Of a stretch of DNA of 64,000 bases, positions 46,244 to 55,755 are shown one piece after another. Position numbers and translations under genes: made by a program. The notes under the pieces were generated by a model that saw only the letters and a program-made list of their open reading frames with translations, did no database searches and was not told where the DNA came from. Origin of the DNA: Neomoorella thermoacetica (GTDB lineage Bacteria; Bacillota; DSM-521; Neomoorellales; Neomoorellaceae); the NCBI RefSeq assembly GCF_001875325.1, contig NZ_MDDC01000004.1:86978-150977 (forward strand), written 5' to 3'. Numbering within the stretch: the stretch's first letter is position 1; every line of letters starts with the position of its first letter.

Positions 46244-48454
46244 ATGGAAGTGATTGTTGCTGATTATGCAGGATTTTGCTTCGGCGTCAAGAGGGCCGTA
46301 GAAAAGGCCAGGGAAGCCCCCAAACCGGTGGCTTCCCTGGGAATGCTCATCCATAACCGGCAGGTGGTGGAACAGCTTGCCCGGGAGGGAGTCCGGCCGG
46401 TTGCTTCCCTGGATGAAGTCAACTGTGGCCGGATCCTGATCCGTTCCCACGGGACAACACCGGAGACCCTGGCCCGGGCCCGGGATAAGGGGCTGGAGAT
46501 AATCGATGCTACTTGCCCCTATGTAAAAAGGGCCCAGCGCCTGGCCCAAAAAATGGCCGCAGAGGGTTACCAGGTGACTATCGTCGGCGATGCCGGCCAC
46601 CCTGAGGTCCAGGGAATGCTGGGATGGGCCGGACCGGGAGCGGTGGTAGTTCCTGATAAAAAAGCGGCTGCAGCCTTACCTTTCCATCCCCGGCGGGCGG
46701 TCTTAGCCCAAACCACCCAGCCGGTATCCATGTTGGAGGAAGTCGCAGCAGCTTTACGTTCCAATACGGGTACTCTGGTAGTACACAATACCGTTTGCCA
46801 GGCCACCCACCAGCGTCAGGAAACGGCAGTCAGGTTGGCGCGCCAGGTAGACGTAATGGTCGTCGCCGGTGATAAGGAAAGCGCCAATACGCGGCATTTA
46901 GCCGAACTTTGCCGGGCTACCGGGACGCCTACTTACCATGTGGAAAGGGCCGGGGAGTTGTGTCGCCAGTGGTTCATAAATACCCGGAGGGTCGGGGTCA
47001 CAGGTGGCGCTTCGACCCCAGCGTGGATTATTGAGGAGGTAGTTGTAATGTTGACTGGAGAGGAAAAAATTATGGTTCCAGGAGAAGAAAAGGAACAGGT
47101 AACCACTCAAGAACCGGTGGCCTCGGGGGAAACGGTAGCCCCGGCTGAGCCTGGAGGTAACCCGGCAGTTCCCGGGCCTGAAGGCGGGGCAGAAGCCCCG
47201 GCGGCAGAGGCCGCGATGGCCGGCGCGACCGGAGACCTGGAAGCACCAGAAACAGTCCCCGGGGAGACTGGAACCCCGGAAGAGCAAAGAAGTGAGATGC
47301 AGCAGATAACCGCAGGGATGCCGGAACTCCGCCGCGGCAACATCATTGCGGGTACAGTAGTCCAGATCACCGATAATGAAGTTATGGTAGATGTAGGGGG
47401 CAAATCCGAAGGCGTTATTCCCCTGAACGAGCTCTCCCATCGTAACGTCAATGACCCGCACGAGGTGGTAGCCGTTGGCGATACAATAAACGTCATGGTT
47501 TTACGGCCGGAGAACGAAGAGGGACATCCCGTGCTTTCCAAGAGGCGGGCCGACCGCCGGGTTGCCTGGGAGAAATTAGAAGAACACCTGGCCAGCGGTG
47601 AAGAGATCCAGGGTGAGGTAATAGAGGTCGTCAAGGGCGGCCTGCTGGTAGACGTGGGCGTCAGGGGCTTCTTGCCGGCCTCCCTGGTGGAACGGGGTTA
47701 TGTAGAAGACCTCAATGCCTACCTTGGGCAAACCCTGCGCCTGAGGGTAATCGAGCTCGATCGCAGCAAGAATAAAGTCGTCCTCTCCCGGAAAGCCATC
47801 CTGGAAGAAGAATATGAAAAACAGCGCCAGGCTACCTGGGACAGCCTGGAGGTCGGCCAGGTGCGTAAAGGTATTGTCCGGCGGTTGACCAGCTTCGGTG
47901 CCTTTGTTGACCTGGGCGGTGTCGACGGCCTGCTTCATGTATCCGAAATCTCCTGGGGCCGGGTGGAACACCCGCGGGATGCCCTGAGCGAAGGCCAGGA
48001 GATCGAGGTCAAGATCCTGGGGATAAATCGCGAAGAAGGTAAGGTTTCCCTGGGCCGCAAGCAACTCCTGCCCAATCCCTGGGATACGGCAGCCGAGCGC
48101 TATCCAGTAGGGGCCATTGTCGAGGGCAAGATCCTGCGACTGGCTCCCTTCGGTGCCTTTGTGGAGGTTGAACCTGGTATTGAAGGCCTGGTCCACATCT
48201 CCCAGCTGGCCGACCGCCATGTCGATAAACCGGAAGATGTCGTCAGCGTCGGCGATATCATCCCGGTCAAGGTCCTGGGAGTAGACCAGCAGGCCCAGAG
48301 GATGAGCCTCAGCCTGCGCCAGGCCGTCCGGGAAAAGAACAGGAAGCAGGCCAAACCGGCCGAAAAGCCCGCTGAGAATCAGAACGAGAGCGGGGTTAAA
48401 CTGGGCGACCTCTTTGGCGATCTCTTTGAAGAGAAGCAACCCTCAAACCAGTAA
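46244..48454 (+). CDS. IspH fused to ribosomal-protein-S1-type protein (four S1 domains)
   Basis: One 736-residue frame joins 4-hydroxy-3-methylbut-2-enyl diphosphate reductase (about 1-268) to an S1-like protein. IspH has its three [4Fe-4S] ligands C12, C91 and C185 and the end GVTGGASTPAWIIEEV. A Glu/Pro/Ala-rich linker (about 280-350) leads to four S1 RNA-binding domains, two diverged and two typical (SFGAFVDLGGVDGLLHVSEI and PFGAFVEVEPGIEGLVHISQL). Such fusions are known in Clostridia. The gene has its own region behind the plsC terminator. Internal starts are described separately. Confidence 0.93.
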   Translation: MEVIVADYAGFCFGVKRAVEKAREAPKPVASLGMLIHNRQVVEQLAREGVRPVASLDEVNCGRILIRSHGTTPETLARARDKGLEIIDATCPYVKRAQRLAQKMAAEGYQVTIVGDAGHPEVQGMLGWAGPGAVVVPDKKAAAALPFHPRRAVLAQTTQPVSMLEEVAAALRSNTGTLVVHNTVCQATHQRQETAVRLARQVDVMVVAGDKESANTRHLAELCRATGTPTYHVERAGELCRQWFINTRRVGVTGGASTPAWIIEEVVVMLTGEEKIMVPGEEKEQVTTQEPVASGETVAPAEPGGNPAVPGPEGGAEAPAAEAAMAGATGDLEAPETVPGETGTPEEQRSEMQQITAGMPELRRGNIIAGTVVQITDNEVMVDVGGKSEGVIPLNELSHRNVNDPHEVVAVGDTINVMVLRPENEEGHPVLSKRRADRRVAWEKLEEHLASGEEIQGEVIEVVKGGLLVDVGVRGFLPASLVERGYVEDLNAYLGQTLRLRVIELDRSKNKVVLSRKAILEEEYEKQRQATWDSLEVGQVRKGIVRRLTSFGAFVDLGGVDGLLHVSEISWGRVEHPRDALSEGQEIEVKILGINREEGKVSLGRKQLLPNPWDTAAERYPVGAIVEGKILRLAPFGAFVEVEPGIEGLVHISQLADRHVDKPEDVVSVGDIIPVKVLGVDQQAQRMSLSLRQAVREKNRKQAKPAEKPAENQNESGVKLGDLFGDLFEEKQPSNQ
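47033..47074 (+). promoter_or_regulatory. Two in-frame internal start sites for a free S1-like protein
   Basis: GAGGAGGT (47033-47040) lies 7 bases before an in-frame ATG at 47048 (codon 269). GGAGAGG (47058-47064) lies 7 bases before another at 47072 (codon 277). Either would yield an S1-like protein of 460-468 residues, cleanly starting where IspH ends. Confidence 0.6.
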
Positions 48455-48482
48455 CGCCACCTGCGAAGGGCTGAAGCTTTCC

Positions 48483-49523
48483 TTGAACGAGAGAGAATAC
48501 GCAGGTCGGGGCCGGCGCAAGCTGGAGCACCTGCGCTATTTCCAGGAAGACAGCAACGGCAACAGTGGCCTGGAGGACGTACACCTGGTTCACCAGGCCC
48601 TGCCTGAACTTAACTGGTCGGATATCGATCTTGCCTGCCGGTGGCTGGGAAAAAACCTGGCCGCCCCTTTTATTATCAATGCCCTGACCGGCGGGCCTCC
48701 AGAAACTCTTGCCATTAACGCCGCCCTGGCGCGGGTAGCCCGGCGGACGGGGATTGCCCTGGCCGTAGGCTCCCAGCGAGCGGGCCTCGAAAATAAAGAG
48801 TGGCGGGAGAGCTTCACCATTGTCCGCCGGGAGAATCCAGACGGTTTAATCCTGGCCAACATTGGTGCCGGGAACTCCCCGGCGGACGCCGGGGAGGCCG
48901 TGGCCATGATTACCGCCGACGGCCTGCAGGTACACCTCAATGCCGCCCAGGAACTGGTTATGCCGGAGGGTGATCGTGTTTTCCGCGGCTGGCTGGAGAA
49001 TATAAAGGGGATGGTAAACACCCTGGATGTACCCGTGATAGCCAAAGAAGTGGGCTTCGGCCTCTCCCGGGAAACAGCCCTGCAGCTATACCAGGCCGGG
49101 GTTCGTTTTATGGACGTCGGTGGCCGGGGCGGGACCAACTTTGCGGCCATTGAGGAAAGGCGCCGGGGCCGGCCGGTTCCGGCCCTGGCTGAATGGGGCC
49201 TGTCAACGGCGGTTAGCATCCTGGAAATAAGGGAACTGGGCCTGCCGGTAGAGATTGTCGCCACCGGCGGTATCCACAGCGCCCTGGACGCTGCCCGGGC
49301 CCTGGCCCTGGGGGCAAAAATTGTAGGGGCGGCGGGTTATTTCCTGAAAATCCTCCTGGAACAGGGGGAAGACGCCCTTACGGAAGAGATCCTGCACTGG
49401 CAGGAGGATTTAAAACGCATCTGCCTGCTAACCGGCTGCGCTACCCCGGCAGAACTGGCTACCAAACCGATAGTTATCACTGGCCGTACAAAGGCCTGGC
49501 TGGAGGGGAGGCAACTCCGGTAG
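48483..49523 (+). CDS. fni: Type 2 isopentenyl-diphosphate delta-isomerase
   Basis: This 346-residue FMN-dependent isomerase interconverts IPP and DMAPP, following directly on IspH. RRKLEHLRYF near the N-terminus is the family start, with PFIINALTGGP, VGSQRAGLE, HLNAAQE, and the phosphate/FMN loops VGGRGGTNFAAIE and ATGGIHSALDAA. I choose TTG 48483 because the frame upstream (to 48414) overlaps the S1 gene and has no Shine-Dalgarno site; AAGGG is somewhat distant from the chosen start. Confidence 0.92.
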   Translation: MNEREYAGRGRRKLEHLRYFQEDSNGNSGLEDVHLVHQALPELNWSDIDLACRWLGKNLAAPFIINALTGGPPETLAINAALARVARRTGIALAVGSQRAGLENKEWRESFTIVRRENPDGLILANIGAGNSPADAGEAVAMITADGLQVHLNAAQELVMPEGDRVFRGWLENIKGMVNTLDVPVIAKEVGFGLSRETALQLYQAGVRFMDVGGRGGTNFAAIEERRRGRPVPALAEWGLSTAVSILEIRELGLPVEIVATGGIHSALDAARALALGAKIVGAAGYFLKILLEQGEDALTEEILHWQEDLKRICLLTGCATPAELATKPIVITGRTKAWLEGRQLR

Positions 49524-49524
49524 C

Positions 49525-49551
49525 CCGGGCGATAAAAAGCCCGGTTTTTTT
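49525..49551 (+). terminator. Terminator after fni
   Basis: CCGGGC (49525-49530) pairs with GCCCGG (49539-49544), followed by TTTTTTT. Confidence 0.85.
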
Positions 49552-49635
49552 ATTGGCCCGGCAGGGTTGGCGCCAGAAACCCTCCGGTATATTTTTATCC
49601 TGGCGGGGAAATCTATCCCTGAAAGGAGGATTTCC

Positions 49636-50403
49636 ATGACGGGATATACTATTGGCGTCTTCCTGCTGGTAATCGTCTTTAGCCTGGTTTATTTTGGCCT
49701 GGCCCACCGGGTGTTGGATCGTCTTTATTTAAATGATCGCACGGCCATGGCCCTTATTGTGGCCATGATTGTCGGCAGCTTTATAAACATACCCCTGACC
49801 GGCGGACGCGTCGTTACTTCCATTAACGTCGGCGGAGCCTTGATACCCCTGGGGTTGGCTGTCTATATACTCTACCGCGCCGGTACCACCCGGGAAGTGG
49901 GGCGGGCCCTGCTGGGAGCGGTTATCACCGCCGTCGTCCTCTTTGGCATTACCTACATTACCCGTGGCAGGGAAGCATGGAATGTTTATGCCCTCAACCT
50001 CCTGGATCCCCTTTATTATTATCCCCTGGTCGCAGGTTTCGTCGCTTACCTGGTGGGTCGTTCCCGCCGGGCGGCCTTTGTAGGCGCCATCCTGGGAGTC
50101 CTGCTCCTGGATATAGCCGACCTTATCTTTTACCTGCGCCTGGGTCTCCGGGGGACAGTAGCCTTTGGCGGGGCCGGAATTATTGATGCCACCTTTATGG
50201 CCGCCGTAGTGGCGGTGTTGCTGGCGGAATTAATCGGTGAAGTGCGGGAAAGGATGCAGGGTGGCCCGGAGCTGGCAGGTCATTCCCGTTCTTTGCTGGC
50301 CGGACTCAAAGGACCAGCCCTGAAACGCAAGCCGGTTGATCTAAATCCGGCTGATGTCAACGAAGGGGGCCCAAAGGATAAAGGGGGCGAGGGTAATGAG
50401 TAA
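49636..50403 (+). CDS. DUF1614 membrane protein
   Basis: This 255-residue protein has six or more hydrophobic helices between residues 1 and 200. The pattern IVGSFINIPLTGG near 40 and LLGAVITAVVLFG is typical of DUF1614, a family of unknown function in Firmicutes. The cytosolic tail is Lys/Pro/Gly-rich. ATG 49636 follows AAAGGAGG. It overlaps spoIIP (ATGAGTAA) and is co-transcribed with it, which suggests a sporulation link (inference). Confidence 0.78.
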   Translation: MTGYTIGVFLLVIVFSLVYFGLAHRVLDRLYLNDRTAMALIVAMIVGSFINIPLTGGRVVTSINVGGALIPLGLAVYILYRAGTTREVGRALLGAVITAVVLFGITYITRGREAWNVYALNLLDPLYYYPLVAGFVAYLVGRSRRAAFVGAILGVLLLDIADLIFYLRLGLRGTVAFGGAGIIDATFMAAVVAVLLAELIGEVRERMQGGPELAGHSRSLLAGLKGPALKRKPVDLNPADVNEGGPKDKGGEGNE

Positions 50404-51688
50404 AGCCAATCGGTCCTGGCGAATCTGGGGTGGCCTGGGCTTGCTGGTCGTGGCCCTGGTCCTGGTAGGAGTAGCGCATATCTGGAGCCGGCAGCAGGGG
50501 ACAGCCGTCCGGGTCTTCAACCTGGCTGAGTTGTTGCCGGGAAACCACACTACCGGGCAATATTCAATCCTGGTCGACGAACAGGGCCGGGTCCTGGATA
50601 TGATGGCCCGCAGGATATATATCCACGATGAATTTATCTCAGCCGATAACCGTCGTTACCGGGTAATTCGCATAGAAGGTAATAAGGGCATCTGCCGGGA
50701 AATAGGTAGAGAGCGAATATCCCTGGATGGTAACCAGGTTCCCACCATGGCGGGCCGAATCGCCTCCGGGGGTGGAATTGCTCCGGTCCAGGCAGCCGGC
50801 AGCCAGATAGTGGGTGTTTATAACTCCCATGATGATGAATCCTACGTTCCCTCAGACGGCAGTGAAAGTATCCCTGGAAACGGTGGGGTTTTAAGAGTAG
50901 GAAGCGCCTTCGCCGATCATTTACGTAGCCTGGGTTTGACGGTCATCCACGACACGACCTCCCACGCCCCCCATGATGACGGCGCCTACCGGCGCTCCCG
51001 CCGGACGGCCATGTCCTTAATGCAGAAGGGAGCGGCAGCTTTATTCGACATCCACCGGGACGGGGTGCCGGATCCAACTTTTTACCGCCGGACCATCAAT
51101 GGCCAGGATGTAACCATGGTCCGCCTGGTAGTGGGCCGGGAAAACCAAAACATGAGCGCCAACCTGGACTATGCCAAAAGGCTGAAGGCAGCAGCCGATG
51201 CCCGCTATCCAGGTTTAATCAGGGGGATATTCATCGGTGCCGGCAGCTATAACCAGGACCTTTCGCCAAGGGCGATGTTGCTGGAAGTGGGTACCCATAC
51301 CAATACGCTGCAGGAAGCGCAACGGGGCGTCACCCTTTTTGCCGACGTCGTGCCGCCGGTCCTGGGGGTTGCCGCCCGGCCCGCTGCTGCCCGCACGCCC
51401 AGTACGGCCGCCGACTGGAAGGGAGTCCTCTACGTCCTCCTGGCCTTTGTAATCGGAGGCGGTGCTTTCCTCCTCATTTCGGCCGGCAGCTGGAAGAAGG
51501 CCGTGGCCCGGTTGAAGCAGTTTACCTCTATTGAATGGGTTAACCTGTTGGGCTGGCAGCGGCTGCGCAAGCCCGGTGTTGACCGGAACAAAAAAACAGG
51601 CCGGGAGAGGGAGGCGGTCGAACTGGCGCCAGTCCCCCATCAGGAACTGGAAGCCAATGACGAGCGGGCGGACTGGCAAAAGGACTGA
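50396..51688 (+). CDS. spoIIP: Stage II sporulation protein P
   Basis: This 430-residue amidase of the SpoIIDMP engulfment complex removes stem peptides from septal peptidoglycan. An N-terminal membrane anchor (IWGGLGLLVVALVLVGVAHI) leads to the amidase domain: YNSHDDESY near 153, LFDIHRDGVPD near 219 and MLLEVGTHTNT near 297 hold the zinc and catalytic residues. A second hydrophobic segment near 350-370 precedes a charged tail, unusual for SpoIIP. ATG 50396 follows GCGAGGG. Confidence 0.9.
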   Translation: MSKANRSWRIWGGLGLLVVALVLVGVAHIWSRQQGTAVRVFNLAELLPGNHTTGQYSILVDEQGRVLDMMARRIYIHDEFISADNRRYRVIRIEGNKGICREIGRERISLDGNQVPTMAGRIASGGGIAPVQAAGSQIVGVYNSHDDESYVPSDGSESIPGNGGVLRVGSAFADHLRSLGLTVIHDTTSHAPHDDGAYRRSRRTAMSLMQKGAAALFDIHRDGVPDPTFYRRTINGQDVTMVRLVVGRENQNMSANLDYAKRLKAAADARYPGLIRGIFIGAGSYNQDLSPRAMLLEVGTHTNTLQEAQRGVTLFADVVPPVLGVAARPAAARTPSTAADWKGVLYVLLAFVIGGGAFLLISAGSWKKAVARLKQFTSIEWVNLLGWQRLRKPGVDRNKKTGREREAVELAPVPHQELEANDERADWQKD

Positions 51689-51689
51689 A

Positions 51690-52157
51690 ATGAATGTTAT
51701 CTACCATTGCTTTGGCGGTTCCCATTCCTCGGTAACGGCAGCAGCCATCCACCTGGGGTTGCTGCCCCGGGACCGGTTACCTGCGGCAGCGGAACTCATG
51801 TCCCTGCCGTATTTTGATGCCCGGAGCCGGGGGAAAGAAGGGGAAATAAAATACATGGGTACTGACCTCTACGGTAACAAAGTTTATGCCGCCGGTAAAA
51901 AGAACCTGGGTAGCCGTTTCGAGGCTCTCCTTTACGACCTGGCGAAAGTCCTGGGCCTCCCCCGGCAGGAATTACTCCTCCTCAATACCTCTCCCTTCGT
52001 AAACCGTTTAATGGTCCTGGGAGGATTTACTTCCCGCCGCCTGGGTCTGGCCATCCCCGGCAGGCCCATAGTCATCCTGGGCACCAGGCGTGCCTATTTC
52101 CGTCTGGTCGAATTTGTCGATCGGCATCGACCCCTGTGGGAGGGAAATTGGAAATGA
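51690..52157 (+). CDS. DUF3189 family protein, first paralogue
   Basis: This 155-residue protein begins MNVIYHCFGGSHSSVTAAAIHLGLLP, the DUF3189 pattern, with LPYFDARSRGKEGEIKYMGTD and a distal PIVILGTRRAYFRLVEFV. No function is known; the HCFGGSHSS loop resembles a nucleotide- or metal-binding site by eye only. ATG 51690 follows AAAAGGACTG directly after spoIIP, and it is followed by a second DUF3189 gene. Confidence 0.78.
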   Translation: MNVIYHCFGGSHSSVTAAAIHLGLLPRDRLPAAAELMSLPYFDARSRGKEGEIKYMGTDLYGNKVYAAGKKNLGSRFEALLYDLAKVLGLPRQELLLLNTSPFVNRLMVLGGFTSRRLGLAIPGRPIVILGTRRAYFRLVEFVDRHRPLWEGNWK

Positions 52158-52618
52158 TGGTTATTTATGCTTGCTTTAGCGGCACCCATGCCGGGGTAAT
52201 TGCCGCTGCCCTGCACCTGGGCTGGCTTACCCCGGCCCATTTGCCTGGCTGGCGGCAATTAAAAAAACTCCCCCATTTTGATGCCCCTGAAGGCCAGGGC
52301 GGCCTGCGCTATCTGGGCCGTGACAGTGCCGGCACGGCTGTATATACGGCAGCCGTGGGTCACGACGGCGAGGCGGCCCGGCGGGCGGCGGTGACTTTCC
52401 TTAGTATCATGGGCCGGAAACAGGGAGAAATAGTATGGGTGGACGTATCCCGCCGGGTTTCACTGCTGTGGCGCCTGGGCGGCTTCTGCCGGCGTTATCC
52501 ATACCTGGCTGCCCCGGGCCGCTGGTTATTATGCGGGAGCCTCAGGCGTGATTATCCCACCATAGTTTTTCTGGTAAAAGAAGCCATGCGACAGGTGACG
52601 GGGGCTCCGGAAGCCTGA
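52154..52618 (+). CDS. DUF3189 family protein, second paralogue
   Basis: This 154-residue paralogue of the preceding gene shares MMVIYACFSGTHAGVIAAALHLGWL and LPHFDAPEGQGGLRYLGRD, and is diverged in the second half. The His of HCFGGSH is replaced by Ala but the SGTH His remains. ATG 52154 lies just inside the end of the first copy, so both are translated together. The pair suggests a heterodimer (inference). Confidence 0.75.
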   Translation: MMVIYACFSGTHAGVIAAALHLGWLTPAHLPGWRQLKKLPHFDAPEGQGGLRYLGRDSAGTAVYTAAVGHDGEAARRAAVTFLSIMGRKQGEIVWVDVSRRVSLLWRLGGFCRRYPYLAAPGRWLLCGSLRRDYPTIVFLVKEAMRQVTGAPEA

Positions 52619-52712
52619 CTCCGCCGGATCAGGCCCGGGGGCCGGGCAAAAACTGTCAAGCCGCAATGAAGATGTCAGGTAAAATACACCTGTGATTCTG
52701 TCAGGGAAGTAG

Positions 52713-52738
52713 TATAATTGGACCTGGAAGGTTCCAGG
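52713..52738 (+). promoter_or_regulatory. Promoter -10 box and dyad upstream of the DUF512 gene
   Basis: TATAAT (52713-52718) is followed by the perfect dyad CCTGGAA-GG-TTCCAGG (52723-52738) near the likely start of transcription. No good -35 box is visible; two TGTCAGG words lie just upstream. Confidence 0.45.
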
Positions 52739-52878
52739 GTTTACACATACACCATGGAGGATCTGCAGCGGAAATCATTACTCCAGTTGCTTCTTCCCAA
52801 ACCCCTTGCAAATCAAGGGATTTTAATGCTAGTATTTATTTAAGGCGAAAATAGTAAGCCAGTTGGGAGTTGAGTATT

Positions 52879-54210
52879 TTGCCCGCCAAGGGGGCGCGGA
52901 TAACTGCCGTACGGCCGGATAGTATTGCCGCCGAGCTGGGAATTAACCCGGGCGATGAAGTGGTAGCCATCAACGGGGAGCCTGTGCCAGACATCATTGT
53001 CTACCGTTACCTCTGTGCCGATGAAAACCTCCGGGTTGAAATAAAAAAAGCTGATGGCGAGACCTGGCTGCTGGATATTGAAAAAGATTACTGTGAAGAC
53101 CTGGGACTGGAGTTTGCCGGTCCAACCTTTGACGGCCTGCGCCGCTGCGCCAACAATTGCCTCTTCTGCTTTGTCGATCAAATGCCCGCCGGCCTGCGGC
53201 CGGGCCTTTATATCAAAGACGATGATTACCGCTATTCCTTCTTACACGGTAACTTTATCACCCTTACCAACCTGGCTCCCGGGGACTGGGATTATATCCG
53301 GCGCTGGCATCTCAGCCCCCTCTATATATCCGTCCATACCACCAACCCGCAACTGCGGCGGCAAATACTGGGCAACCCCAGGGCGGGGGCCATCATGGAT
53401 CAGCTCGGTCGACTGGCCGCAACCGGCATTCAGGTGCATACCCAGATTGTCCTTTGCCCCGGGTTGAACGACGGGCCGGAACTGGAGCGGACGGTCAAGG
53501 ATTTAAGCCGGCTTTTCCCGGCAGTACAGTCCATCGCCGTGGTCCCGGTGGGCCTGACCTCAAAGCGCGAAGGGTTGTTTCCCCTGCGGCGGTTAACCCC
53601 CGTTGAGGCCGGGGAAGTAGTGACCAGAATAGAGGAATGGCAGTCCGGCTTCCGGCAACGCTTCGGCCGGGGCCTGGTCTACGGGGCCGATGAACTCTAC
53701 CTCCTGGCAGGGATACCCCTGCCTGCGGCGGCTTATTATGACGACTTTCCCCAGACGGAAAACGGCATCGGCATCACTCGCCTCTTCCTGGATGAGTATG
53801 GAGTTGCGGTCGAGAGAATCCCGCGAGCTCTGACCCGGCCGCGCCGGGTAGTAGTCGCCACCGGGGTCCTGATCGCACCTGTGCTTACCCGGCTGGTTCA
53901 ACGGCTGGCAGCGGGGGTCACCAACCTGGAGGCCAGGGTAGTCGCGGTACCCAATCTTTTCTTCGGGTCAGAGGTGACTGTAGCCGGGCTCCTCACCGGA
54001 CAGGATCTACTGGCCGGGCTTGGGGAGGCCGCCTCCTGGGCCCGGGAAAGGAACGGCGTGCTTATCCTCCCGGATGTTATGTTGAAAAGCGATGCCCCGG
54101 TCTTCCTGGACGACCGGACGCCAGCAATGCTTGCCGGGGAATTGGGAGTACGGGTGGAGATTGTTCCGGCTACAGGGAAAGGTCTGGTAGCAGGGATATT
54201 AGAGGTGTAG
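52879..54210 (+). CDS. DUF512 / radical-SAM-like protein with PDZ domain
   Basis: The protein has about 443 residues. An N-terminal PDZ-like domain (ITAVRPDSIAAELGINPGDEVVAING) precedes a radical-SAM-type cysteine cluster CANNCLFC (CX3CX2C) near residue 94, DYRYSFLHGNFITLTNL near 119 and a DUF512 C-terminal region. Family members are putative iron-sulfur oxidoreductases of unknown reaction, usually encoded next to der in Clostridia, as here. Starts at TTG 52870 and 52879 are possible; GGGAG favours the latter. Confidence 0.83.
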   Translation: MPAKGARITAVRPDSIAAELGINPGDEVVAINGEPVPDIIVYRYLCADENLRVEIKKADGETWLLDIEKDYCEDLGLEFAGPTFDGLRRCANNCLFCFVDQMPAGLRPGLYIKDDDYRYSFLHGNFITLTNLAPGDWDYIRRWHLSPLYISVHTTNPQLRRQILGNPRAGAIMDQLGRLAATGIQVHTQIVLCPGLNDGPELERTVKDLSRLFPAVQSIAVVPVGLTSKREGLFPLRRLTPVEAGEVVTRIEEWQSGFRQRFGRGLVYGADELYLLAGIPLPAAAYYDDFPQTENGIGITRLFLDEYGVAVERIPRALTRPRRVVVATGVLIAPVLTRLVQRLAAGVTNLEARVVAVPNLFFGSEVTVAGLLTGQDLLAGLGEAASWARERNGVLILPDVMLKSDAPVFLDDRTPAMLAGELGVRVEIVPATGKGLVAGILEV

Positions 54211-54261
54211 CAGGGCGACCGGCGCCTGGTGAAACCCGCCCTGCCCGCCTAAAAATAATTC

Positions 54262-54289
54262 TGCCAAGGGGTGGCATTGTTTTTGTTTT
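54262..54289 (+). terminator. Possible terminator between the DUF512 gene and der
   Basis: TGCCA and TGGCA form a short stem followed by TTGTTTTTGTTTT. The stem is short, so strength is uncertain. Confidence 0.5.
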
Positions 54290-54416
54290 CGTACGCTCCA
54301 TGGTCCCCGCTTCCAACAAGGGCCGGCCGCAATTTTCGTTCCCTGGTGCTGCCGCCCGTGTTGCGAAGGACAAACCCCGGCAGCAGGGGTAGATGTTATT
54401 TTTGGAGGAATCCCTA

Positions 54417-55733
54417 TTGCCCAAACCGATAGTCGCCATCGTCGGCCGGCCCAACGTTGGCAAATCAACCCTTTTTAACCGTATCACCGGCGGGCGGGTG
54501 GCCATCGTCGAGGATACTCCCGGGGTCACCAGAGACCGCCTGTACCGGGACGCCGAGTGGTGCGGTTGCCAGTTCACCCTGGTAGATACCGGGGGTATTG
54601 CTGCCCACCAGGATGACCCCCTGGTGGCCAGGGTCAGGAGCCAGGCCGAGCAGGCCCTCAAGGAAGCTGACGTAATCATCTTCCTGGTAGACAGCCGGAC
54701 AGGAATCACGGCCGACGATGAAGAGATAGCCGGTCTTTTGCGCCGCTCTAACCGGCCGGTGATCCTGGTAGCCAATAAAGTAGAAGACTTCAGCGATCCT
54801 ACTTTGACCCACGAGTTTTACCGGCTGGGACTGGGTGACCCCCTGCCCATCTCAGCGGCCCACGGGTTGAATACCGGCGACCTCCTGGACAGGGTGGTGG
54901 AGCTTTTGCCGGCAGTACCCGCGGGCAAAGCAGGGGACGCCTTGAAGGTAGCCGTAGTCGGGAGGCCGAACGTGGGCAAGTCCTCCCTGGTAAATCGCCT
55001 GCTGGGAGAAGAGCGGGTGATTGTCAGCGACCTGCCGGGAACTACCAGGGACGCCATTGATACATACATCCGCCGCGGCCAAAGGGAGTACATCCTCATC
55101 GATACCGCCGGTATGAGGCGTAAGAGCCGGGTTACCGTACCTATCGAGCGTTATAGTGTCCTGCGGGCCCTGAGGGCCGTGGAACGGGCCGATGTCGTCC
55201 TGGTGATCCTGGACGGTACCGAGGGCGTCACGGAACAGGATAAAAAGATTGCCGGTTATGGGCACGAAAAGGGCAAGGCGGCTATAATAGTAGTAAACAA
55301 GTGGGATCTGGTACTCAAAGATGAACGGACCATGGACCATTACCGGGAAGCCGTCCGGCAGGAACTCAGCTTTATGGCCTACGCCCCGGTATTATTTATC
55401 TCCGCCTTGACAGGTCAACGTGTAGGCCAGGTCCTGACGACTATCGACGCCGTGGCCGAAGAGGCCAGCCGGCGCGTTGCTACCGGAACATTAAATGCCG
55501 TCGTCCGGGAGGCAGTGCTGCTGACACCACCACCTTCGGTGAAAGGCCAGGAGGTCAAGATTTATTACACTACCCAGGTGAAGGTTAAGCCGCCGACCTT
55601 TGTCTTCTTTACCAACCGCCCCGAAGACGTCCATTTCTCTTACCAGCGTTACCTGGAAAACCAGTTGCGACAGGCCTTTGGTTTTGAAGGTACACCAATC
55701 CGTTTGATTTTCCGGCGCGGCAGGGAACGTTAA
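54417..55733 (+). CDS. der: Ribosome biogenesis GTPase Der (EngA)
   Basis: This 438-residue protein has two tandem GTPase domains and a KH-like C-terminal domain, acting in 50S subunit assembly. G1 loops are [14 protein letters not shown] near residue 8 and [14 protein letters not shown] near 181; G3 motifs are DTGG and DTAG, and G4 motifs are NKVED and NKWD. The TTG start at 54417 follows GGAGG by 8 bases. It is followed closely by plsY and gpsA. Confidence 0.94.
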   Translation: MPKPIVAIVGRPNVGKSTLFNRITGGRVAIVEDTPGVTRDRLYRDAEWCGCQFTLVDTGGIAAHQDDPLVARVRSQAEQALKEADVIIFLVDSRTGITADDEEIAGLLRRSNRPVILVANKVEDFSDPTLTHEFYRLGLGDPLPISAAHGLNTGDLLDRVVELLPAVPAGKAGDALKVAVVGRPNVGKSSLVNRLLGEERVIVSDLPGTTRDAIDTYIRRGQREYILIDTAGMRRKSRVTVPIERYSVLRALRAVERADVVLVILDGTEGVTEQDKKIAGYGHEKGKAAIIVVNKWDLVLKDERTMDHYREAVRQELSFMAYAPVLFISALTGQRVGQVLTTIDAVAEEASRRVATGTLNAVVREAVLLTPPPSVKGQEVKIYYTTQVKVKPPTFVFFTNRPEDVHFSYQRYLENQLRQAFGFEGTPIRLIFRRGRER

Positions 55734-55755
55734 AGCCGGTGAGGAGGGGAAATTA

